From GWC2-56-14 sp043731355 (GTDB taxonomy: Bacteria; Nitrospirota; UBA9217): a stretch of 8,244 nt of DNA. Location: positions 1 through 8,244 of the forward strand of contig JAYTJE010000132.1 of the NCBI GenBank assembly GCA_043731355.1, written 5' to 3'. The notes under the pieces were generated by a model. That model did not search any database and was not told the origin of the DNA. It saw only the letters and a list, made by a program, of their open reading frames with translations. A program made the translations under genes and the position numbers. The number at the start of each line of letters is the position of its first letter. Positions within the stretch are counted from its first letter, which is position 1. Positions 1-5,340 of this stretch are shown here, piece after piece.

Positions 1-1
1 G

Positions 2-61
2 CTTCGAGATGAAGAGTATCTCCGCCTGAAGATCCTGACTTGTATGCTGCCGCCGATCTAA
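2..61 (+). CDS. Possible 3' end of an upstream gene, cut by the window edge
   Basis: The frame beginning at base 2 is open from the window edge to a TAA at 59-61 and reads LRDEEYLRLKILTCMLPPI. It is too short to identify. If real, it is the C-terminus of the gene preceding the unknown CDS that starts at 40, overlapping it by 22 bases as is common in tight operons. Alternatively it is the true N-terminal part of that next protein: one extra base near 55 would join an ATG at 44 (MLPP) to the downstream frame (DLKRLKI). The sequence alone does not decide between these. Confidence 0.2.
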   Translation, partial: LRDEEYLRLKILTCMLPPI

Positions 62-810
62 AAAGGCTCAAAATCGTGTCATCAACTTGGAGAAGAGCCA
101 GTCTTATAAAAAGCAAAAAGGCTGCTTTCTCAATTCACATAGAATGTCCTACTACCAGATTTAGAAAGATTTATAAGACTTTCGATGAAGAGTATTCGTT
201 TGAAATACCATCAGATTACTTAGACGGCCGCGTCCAAGTGTGCTCATTTATTCTTGCAGCAGAGGACATCCCCAGCTATAGGAATAGCAATTTTCATTCT
301 GATTACGGCGATATGTCATTCAAAGTGCAGAAAGGCGATGTGTTAGCAATCGATCGCGACCGGAGTTTTGACGCCGATAAAGATATTGATCCTCTAAAAA
401 GAATTCCATCTATCTTTCAAGTGATAAAGAACAATTCTGACAATCCCGTTTCATTTGACCTCGACTTAAATGGCCCAAAAGTTGTTATTGTGCTTTCCCC
501 GGAAATATACGATCAGTATAAGCTTCTAAGCCAGGCGCAGGACCTTCAAGCAACAATTTCGTCAATGTTAATTCTTCCTGCCCTGATAGATCTGCTTGAG
601 AGAATTAAGCCGAGCGCTACGGGCAATGACAGCATAGGCTATGAAAATCAGCGCTGGTACAGAGTGCTTAAAACAAAACTCCTAGAATTGGGAATTAACT
701 TAGAATCAGCCAACAGCTTCACGGAATCATCTCTTGTGATAGCGCAGAAATTGATCGGCGAACCGTTGCTGCCATCATTTAAAACATTATCCGCGTTCAA
801 CGAAGAGTAA
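40..810 (+). CDS. Unrecognised protein of defence-like cassette, non-ATG start
   Basis: I do not recognise this 256-residue protein as a named family. The first part (about 25-150) looks beta-rich: KAAFSIHIECPTTRFRK at 27-43, a YGDMSFKVQKGDVLAIDRD stretch at 89-107, and DPLKRIPSIF at 117-126. The last third (about 160-250) looks helical, with SMLILPALIDLLERI near 175-189 and a conserved-looking SLVIAQKLIGEPLL near the end. No signal peptide, membrane segment or nuclease motif is evident, so it is probably a soluble cytoplasmic component. The frame has a stop at 10-12 and no ATG before Met92, so the start must be TTG at 40 or GTG at 76, both with poor ribosome binding sites; the N-terminus may therefore be truncated or frameshifted. 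It lies 17 bases before the DUF6339-like gene on the same strand and shares its AT-rich composition, so the two are probably co-transcribed. Confidence 0.7.
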   Translation: MYAAADLKRLKIVSSTWRRASLIKSKKAAFSIHIECPTTRFRKIYKTFDEEYSFEIPSDYLDGRVQVCSFILAAEDIPSYRNSNFHSDYGDMSFKVQKGDVLAIDRDRSFDADKDIDPLKRIPSIFQVIKNNSDNPVSFDLDLNGPKVVIVLSPEIYDQYKLLSQAQDLQATISSMLILPALIDLLERIKPSATGNDSIGYENQRWYRVLKTKLLELGINLESANSFTESSLVIAQKLIGEPLLPSFKTLSAFNEE

Positions 811-814
811 AGAA

Positions 815-820
815 AAGGAG
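815..820 (+). promoter_or_regulatory. Ribosome binding site fixing the DUF6339-like start
   Basis: AAGGAG lies 7 bases before the ATG at 828. It favours that start over the in-frame ATGs at 843 and 858, whose upstream sequences are weaker. Confidence 0.7.
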
Positions 821-827
821 CACGACG

Positions 828-1577
828 ATGATTATCTGCTATATGAAAGAAAAGGCGATGAGTGAATTAAAAGTGAATATAACTGCGAATAAAGAGCGCT
901 ACCACCTTGCCGAACCTTGGGTGGAGGGATTCTTTAAGGACGCCAGTTGGTATCTGCAGTCCAATATACGAATTGGTTCGGACGTAGAGCTCGTGCAACC
1001 GAAAAGCCCGACAGAGCACTATGACTTGGAAAACACAAAGCTTGTCTATACAGCTTTGAAACATCTTACCGTTACTCAGGCAACTGAAGAGCGTCTTTGG
1101 GCCCATTTGTCCCATACAACATTCTGGAAATATATGCGTTCAAGATGGCCCATAGAATCTTACACTGAAAATGATAGGCTTGTGGAAAACGTCCGAGAAA
1201 GATACTTCTTTATGTCCAACAGGGATCGTGCTCTCATTAGAAACGGCATCGCCCGTCTCTGGTGGTACGGCTATGTATCCTATGATGAGAGCCGTGAAGA
1301 CCCGTTCGAGCTGACGAAGATTTTGCTTAAGAATTTGGACATCGCTGAAAACCTTCTCGGAAGATCATTTTCTCGAAACCGTACATTGACAATCACTGTT
1401 TTGTCTGTGCTGGCAGACCTTGAGAAGCTGAGCAAACCGTTTTTCGACAGAGAGAAGTTCAGAAACCTGATGAAGTATATTAATCAAATAGGCGGTGTTA
1501 CCGTTCTCGACGCACTCGATTCTCCAGATATTAAGAAAGTCGTGATCGGCAAGATAGAGCATCTTTCCAAAGCATAA
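828..1577 (+). CDS. DUF6339-like protein of a Vsr-linked cassette
   Basis: This 249-residue protein resembles, from memory, the DUF6339 family, whose members often sit beside Vsr endonucleases and DNA methyltransferases. Recognisable features are an N-terminus of the MIICYMKEKAMSELK type, a central TEERLWAHLSHTTFWKYMRSRWP stretch at about residues 86-108, then RNGIARLWWYGYVSYDE near 138-154. The C-terminal half is helical. The many conserved-looking aromatic residues suggest a compact alpha-helical fold; I see no catalytic metal-binding motif and no membrane segment. No biochemical role is known to me, so its job in the cassette is open: structural or regulatory subunit, or sensor. The ATG at 828 has a good Shine-Dalgarno. 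The gene follows the unknown protein by 17 bases and precedes vsr by 24, consistent with one transcript. The family name is a recognition call, not a database result. Confidence 0.75.
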   Translation: MIICYMKEKAMSELKVNITANKERYHLAEPWVEGFFKDASWYLQSNIRIGSDVELVQPKSPTEHYDLENTKLVYTALKHLTVTQATEERLWAHLSHTTFWKYMRSRWPIESYTENDRLVENVRERYFFMSNRDRALIRNGIARLWWYGYVSYDESREDPFELTKILLKNLDIAENLLGRSFSRNRTLTITVLSVLADLEKLSKPFFDREKFRNLMKYINQIGGVTVLDALDSPDIKKVVIGKIEHLSKA

Positions 1578-1601
1578 AACAGAAAGCTGCGGGGTGCATT
1601 A

Positions 1602-2015
1602 ATGCCCGATAACATGTCGAAGAAGCAAAGATCGGCAACGATGTCGAAGATCCGGTCGAAGGGCAACCTGAGCACTGAATTGAAGATGGTTCGGTTGTTA
1701 AAGGCAAACGATATTCATGGCTGGAGAAGACATCAGAAGCTGGTTGGCAGTCCCGATTTCATATTTAGAGACGCAAAGATCGCTGTTTTTATCGATGGCT
1801 GCTTTTGGCACGGTTGCCCACGTTGCTACATTAAACCGAAATCAAACGTTGAATATTGGACTGGCAAGATCAGAAGAAATAGGGCGAGAGGTAGGAAAGT
1901 CAATCGCGAACTGCGACGACTTAAATGGACCGTGTTACGTTTTTGGGAGCATTCTTTCAAAAGACAGCAATATATTGCGAATAGAATTATCCGTCTTCTG
2001 AAAGGGACATCATAG
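1602..2015 (+). CDS. vsr: Vsr-type very short patch repair endonuclease
   Basis: The 137-residue length fits the Vsr family, whose E. coli member nicks 5' of the T in T:G mismatches left by deamination of 5-methylcytosine. The family layout is clear: SKKQRSATMSKIRSKG (residues 6-21), GSPDFIF with the catalytic Asp at 52, the signature FIDGCFWHGC (63-72) holding the active-site His70, then YWTGKIRRNRARGRK and WTVLRFWEHSF. Compared with E. coli Vsr, the metal site looks altered: CFWHGCPRC supplies Cys67, Cys72 and Cys75, and His117 replaces the usual Cys of WEC, so a Cys3His zinc site is plausible. Residue 97 is Gly (GGT) where the NxxRDR motif normally has Asp, a possible loss of an active-site residue. 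The start has GGGGTG five bases upstream and gives the usual short N-terminal arm. No methyltransferase partner lies in this window; it may lie upstream. Confidence 0.93.
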   Translation: MPDNMSKKQRSATMSKIRSKGNLSTELKMVRLLKANDIHGWRRHQKLVGSPDFIFRDAKIAVFIDGCFWHGCPRCYIKPKSNVEYWTGKIRRNRARGRKVNRELRRLKWTVLRFWEHSFKRQQYIANRIIRLLKGTS

Positions 2016-2061
2016 GGTCACCCATTTAAAGGGCACCGTCAAGAGAAAACAGCTATCTCGT

Positions 2062-2086
2062 GACGAGAAACGGTACGTTTCTCGTC
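2062..2086. repeat. Perfect 11-bp inverted repeat, 3-nt loop
   Basis: GACGAGAAACG at 2062-2072 is the exact reverse complement of 2076-2086, separated by GTA. A second, overlapping 6-bp inversion (TCTCGT at 2056-2061 with ACGAGA at 2063-2068) could form an alternative stem. It lies about 50 bases after the vsr stop and could act as a transcript-end hairpin, but no T-run follows, so it is not a classical intrinsic terminator. It could also be a recombination or protein-binding palindrome. Confidence 0.75.
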
Positions 2087-2210
2087 GAGCCTTGTCGTTA
2101 TCTTCATCCTTACCATTGCCGCAGTTTCATTGGTTTCGGCGTCAGTCTTCACTGCACCAGTCACCCATCGGGATTAAGGTCATTGGTGAAGCATTCTATC
2201 CATGACCCTT

Positions 2211-2226
2211 TCCGCCTAATGGCGGA
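2211..2226. repeat. Small GC hairpin, 6-bp arms
   Basis: TCCGCC (2211-2216) and GGCGGA (2221-2226) form a perfect stem around the loop TAAT. It lies just after an inverted AGGGTCA copy (2203-2209). Such short GC stems occur in REP-like elements, but they can also arise by chance, so the functional meaning is uncertain. Confidence 0.4.
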
Positions 2227-2332
2227 CCAGAAAATATTCGGTTCCATGCCGTGTCCAGGAGTTTTTACAAGTCTTATGGTTGTTAACCAGCCCCAAGATG
2301 GCTCGCGGTATGGGCAGCAAAGATGCTGATAA

Positions 2333-2410
2333 AACCAATAGGGTCAAGTCTCTTTTGTTGCATGGAGACGGGAACCAATAGGGTCAAGTCTCTTTTGTTG
2401 CATGGAGACG
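2333..2410 (+). repeat. Tandem direct repeat, two identical 38-bp copies
   Basis: Bases 2333-2370 and 2373-2410 are identical over 38 bp, giving a 40-bp period with a 2-base spacer (GG). Each copy starts AACCAATAGGGTCAAG and ends GCATGGAGACG. The two-base spacer excludes a CRISPR array. The perfect identity implies recent duplication or conversion. The core AATAGGGTCAAGTCT resembles, from memory, REP-like repeats found near REP-associated transposases, but none is present here. Confidence 0.9.
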
Positions 2411-2416
2411 CGACGA

Positions 2417-2470
2417 GGAAATCTTAGGGTCATTACTGTTGACATGGGAACCTACGAGGTCAGGTTTTGG
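2417..2470 (+). repeat. Two decayed copies continuing the 40-bp tandem array
   Basis: Starting at 2417, GGAAATC-TTAGGGTCA and then TGTTGACATGGGA follow the order of the exact unit (GGAACCAATAGGGTCA, TGTTGCATGGAGA) with a short internal deletion. Starting at 2447, GGAACCTACGAGGTCAGG and TTTTGG match the first half of a further unit. Unit spacings go 40, 46, then 30 bases, so the array appears to degrade towards the comEC side. The alignment was made by eye. Confidence 0.55.
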
Positions 2471-2572
2471 AATTAACATTCTCAGTGAAGGGATCACACC
2501 AGATCAGCTTGTAGACAGACGGCGAGGGGCGTAGTGGCCGAAGTTGCTATGATGGGACAGTGATTACCATTG

Positions 2573-2737
2573 ATGAAACAGAAAATCATTGAACGCCTGA
2601 AAACAATCGAACAATCTGAAAACAGCAAAGTTCTCCTGGCCGTGGAATCCGGCGAGCAGGCATTGTTTCGAGAAGAAATTGAACTACCCCCGCGCTTTCT
2701 CGATCTTATTATATCCGTGTCGTGTCTATTCGTATGA
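2573..2737 (+). pseudogene. Truncated YcgL-type nucleotidyltransferase remnant
   Basis: The 54-codon frame begins MKQKIIERLKTIEQ and continues to KVLLAVESG at residues 19-27. This closely matches, from memory, the N-terminus of the YcgL/COG3541 nucleotidyltransferases (polymerase-beta superfamily), in which ESG is followed by SRAWGF and then the catalytic SDYD motif. Here the text changes right after ESG (EQALFREEIELPP) and stops at 2735-2737; the nucleotide-binding GS and catalytic Asp pair are missing. Another frame at 2707-2733 reads YYIRVVSIR, vaguely like the family's DYDVRFIYVR, so a frameshifted or rearranged continuation is possible. The ribosome binding site is weak. The remnant is convergent with comEC and ends 31 bases from that gene's stop. 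I read it as a gene broken at the junction; alternatively it is a short chance ORF. Confidence 0.5.
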
Positions 2738-2768
2738 TATTCCCCCTTCTCTTGATGCAACTTCTCTA

Positions 2769-5315
2769 TCAAGCACCCGTTGCCATGAGCCACAGGGCGC
2801 GCCAGTTCTTTACCTCCTGACGTTTCCACGAAGCAGGGTCTGTCAGTTCAATCCATTGCACCATCATGGTCCTCCACGATCTGACGAACAAATCGCCCTT
2901 GTCCACGGTCACCGTAAGCGCCCCGTCTTGGTCCGTCCTGAAGAGCCGTGTGCCCGCTGTCTGGTAGCGCTCCACTACTTCCGGTGAAGGGTGGCCGTAT
3001 CGGTTTCTTCTGCCAACCGTAACGATCCCGATTTCTGGCCGCGCCCGAAAGAGGAAGGGCTCGGAACTCGAACTTTTGCTTCCGTGGTGCGGGACCTTGA
3101 TGAGGTCGCACCGGAGGTCTGCTTCACGAAGCAGCATATCCTGCTCCGCATCCCTGCCGATATCTCCCGCGAACAAGAATACCTTCCCTTCCATCGCGAT
3201 CCGTACCACCAACGACCGACTGTTCTCCGCTGCATAGGCTTTGCGTTCGCGGGAACGAAAGCCTGGAGCGGGGTGGAGGATCCGAACCTCGGCATCACTG
3301 ATTACCATAGGCGGGTCTGTTGCGGATACAACTCGGATAGGTATCCCTCTGACGGAGATCAGGCGTTCCAGTTCAGCATACCCCGGCAGGTCCCTGTCCA
3401 GACCCGAGGTCCATACCTCGCCTATTGCAAAAGTTCTGACAAGGTATTTAAGGCCGTTCATGTGGTCCGGGTGCGGATGGGACAGGATCACCAGGTCGAT
3501 CCGGTGGATGCCCTGGTTCCAGAGGTAGGGGGCCACAATGCGCCTGCCGATGTCAAAACGGTCGTCATAGGCGCCGCCGCCGTCGATGAGGATGTTCTCA
3601 CCAGAAGCAAGCGTGATGAGCGCGCAGTCGCCTTGCCCTACATCGGGAAACTGTACGGTCCCGGTCCTGCGAGGCACGAAAAAGATCGTCACGGAAAGGA
3701 TAAGCAGCAGTCCCGAGACCGCTGCAATGATCATCTGGTTTCGCGGCACACGGGAAGAGCTTGCAAGCGGTTGATAACGATAGAGCAGGACCGACCTGAT
3801 GATCGCATACCCGGAGCCAAAGAGCAGGGCGCAGGCCAGGAGGACAAGCAGGCCCGGCGCAGGGGGGTGGAACTGGGCCAGGGGCAGGCGTGAGAAGAAT
3901 GTGACCGTGTCGCAGAACCGGCCGGCAACGAGCTGGTTCAGCGCCGGGAGGGGCAGCGTGCCCGTCAGGAGCGACAGAAGCCCCGAGAACAGGCCGAGCG
4001 GCACGACCACGAAGCCTGCGAAGGGAACGATAATCATGTTTGAAACCACGCCGATGAGCGAGAACTGATTAAAGTAGTGCGCGACCAGGGGAGCCGTCGC
4101 AAGGGTGGCGCTGAGGGAGACGAGGACGAGCAGGAAAGCGCTGTTCCGGAACCGCAGAAAGCGGTTTTCGGCGGGCACGTGCAATTCGTTCCAGAGCAGC
4201 ACCACGGAGGCGATGGCCAGGACAGAGAGAAACGAAAGCTGAAACGATATGTCGAAAACCGCCTGCGGGCTGGCGGCGAGAATGAGCAGGGCCGCGAGGG
4301 CAAGGGAATGGAGCAGCGCGTGCTCGCGGTCGAGCAGGAGGGCCGTTAGCGCGGCAAGGAGCATGATGAGCGAACGGACGGTTGCGACCTGTCCCCCGGC
4401 AAGGAGCGTATAAAAGATCAGGAACGGCAGGGTGAGCCAGGCCGCGATCTTTTTCGGATCCGTTGTGAGGGTCAGGCGGAGATACTGCCGCTCCGGTAAA
4501 AGCCGCAGCGCGGACCTGATCAGCCCAAAACAGAGGATGGCTACCATGCCGAGGTGAGAGCCGGAGATGGAAATGATGTGCGTGACCCCGGCTGCCATAA
4601 AGCGGTCGCGCATTTCGTCCGTGAGCCCGCCTTCTTCTCCAAGGGTCATGGCCTGCAGGATCGCCGAGCCCTGCCCCGTTGTTGAGGCAAGAAATGCCTG
4701 ACGGATGCGCTCCCGCCAGTCCTGGATCAGTCTGAACAGCCCTGATCCGCGCTGCAGGATCTCGATTTCGCGTTCCTGTTTCAGGCTCACGGTCCGCCGT
4801 ATGCCCTGCGCCTGAAGGTATGCCGCATAATCGAAGCCAGCGGGATTGCTGAAGCCCCCTGGTTCAAAAAAACGGCCTGAGAAGCGGATGACGTCGCCAT
4901 AGCCGAGGCTGGTTGTTGCCGTACGAACCGTCATCCGTATCGCGCCGGATACCGGCGTGTCGTCGATACGGTGCAGTTCAACGATGAAGCCGGTCCTGTC
5001 CGGGTCCCGGTCCAGCGCGGACGCGATGGTACCGGTTATTTCATGTTTTCCCGTGATATCCGGAAATATTCGCGTATAGTGATCGGACGGTATCCAGGCT
5101 GCGGAGTAGATATAGGCGGCCATGCCCAGAGCGCAGGGGACGGCAAGGACCAGGAGGCGACGGAGGGGCAACACGCCGAACCACGAGCAGGCGCCGGCGG
5201 TCATCAGGGAGAACACGATGAGCGCGCTCACGACAGCGGGAGCATACAGAAAAGAGTTCCCGAGCAGAAGACCGGCGACAGAGGCAAGGGTGAGGGTGAT
5301 GAGAGGTTTTTGCAT
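2769..5315 (-). CDS. comEC: ComEC/Rec2 family DNA internalization protein
   Basis: ComEC forms the inner-membrane channel through which single-stranded DNA enters during natural transformation. At 848 residues this is a full-length, three-part member. An N-terminal membrane region (segments near 5-20, 25-41 and 52-70) leads into a soluble DUF4131-type domain (about 75-185). The competence core (about 210-510) contains the ISGSHLGMV motif at 250-258 and multiple membrane helices. After a last helix near 527-547 comes a metallo-beta-lactamase-fold domain: FPDVGQGDC (556-563), the metal ligands of HPHPDH (613-618), GD at 717-718, VPHHGS (742-746) and GHP near 775. The metal ligands look intact, so the nuclease-like domain may be active. 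The canonical end is near residue 815 (LFVRSWR); the last 33 residues form an unusual tail. It starts 25 bases after glmM, with GGAG nine bases upstream of the ATG, so it is probably the operon's last gene. Genome-wide competence genes are not visible here. Confidence 0.95.
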   Translation of the reverse strand: MQKPLITLTLASVAGLLLGNSFLYAPAVVSALIVFSLMTAGACSWFGVLPLRRLLVLAVPCALGMAAYIYSAAWIPSDHYTRIFPDITGKHEITGTIASALDRDPDRTGFIVELHRIDDTPVSGAIRMTVRTATTSLGYGDVIRFSGRFFEPGGFSNPAGFDYAAYLQAQGIRRTVSLKQEREIEILQRGSGLFRLIQDWRERIRQAFLASTTGQGSAILQAMTLGEEGGLTDEMRDRFMAAGVTHIISISGSHLGMVAILCFGLIRSALRLLPERQYLRLTLTTDPKKIAAWLTLPFLIFYTLLAGGQVATVRSLIMLLAALTALLLDREHALLHSLALAALLILAASPQAVFDISFQLSFLSVLAIASVVLLWNELHVPAENRFLRFRNSAFLLVLVSLSATLATAPLVAHYFNQFSLIGVVSNMIIVPFAGFVVVPLGLFSGLLSLLTGTLPLPALNQLVAGRFCDTVTFFSRLPLAQFHPPAPGLLVLLACALLFGSGYAIIRSVLLYRYQPLASSSRVPRNQMIIAAVSGLLLILSVTIFFVPRRTGTVQFPDVGQGDCALITLASGENILIDGGGAYDDRFDIGRRIVAPYLWNQGIHRIDLVILSHPHPDHMNGLKYLVRTFAIGEVWTSGLDRDLPGYAELERLISVRGIPIRVVSATDPPMVISDAEVRILHPAPGFRSRERKAYAAENSRSLVVRIAMEGKVFLFAGDIGRDAEQDMLLREADLRCDLIKVPHHGSKSSSSEPFLFRARPEIGIVTVGRRNRYGHPSPEVVERYQTAGTRLFRTDQDGALTVTVDKGDLFVRSWRTMMVQWIELTDPASWKRQEVKNWRALWLMATGA

Positions 5316-5340
5316 AAACGGCCGCTCCGTTCGGTCGCGG

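Larger units (their letters stand above)
2016..2572. other. Junction region without an intact gene
   Basis: No ORF here has coding character. The longest, a GTG-initiated frame at 2060-2329, runs through an inverted repeat, has no ribosome binding site and is rich in His, Cys, Ser and Pro, as random frames often are. The region holds an 11-bp inverted repeat, a 6-bp GC hairpin, a decayed 40-bp tandem array and repeated TAGGGTCA octamers (2013, 2339, 2379, 2425), plus an inverted AGGGTCA at 2203-2209. No clear rho-independent terminator is visible for the vsr gene. I interpret it as scar sequence between an acquired cassette and the chromosome; the stretches 2091-2200 and 2227-2330 show nothing I can name. 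Confidence 0.6.

Noticed and set aside
1717..2001. 94-codon plus-strand frame within vsr
   Set aside because: It is an alternative frame inside the clear Vsr coding sequence.
2060..2329. 89-codon plus-strand frame as a gene
   Set aside because: It starts at a GTG inside an inverted repeat, lacks a ribosome binding site, and its composition looks random.
2333..2410. CRISPR-like direct repeats
   Set aside because: The copies are separated by only two bases, there are no spacers of usual length, and no cas genes are present.
2548..2553. TATGAT as a -10 promoter element before the nucleotidyltransferase remnant
   Set aside because: No acceptable -35 hexamer lies 16-18 bases upstream.
2494..2829. 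111-codon minus-strand frame beyond comEC
   Set aside because: It overlaps the comEC end and the nucleotidyltransferase remnant in other frames, and its sequence is low in hydrophobic-core pattern and unlike any family.
2991..3893. 300-codon plus-strand frame opposite comEC
   Set aside because: It is the antisense of the well-supported ComEC MBL domain; long antisense frames are expected in GC-rich genes.
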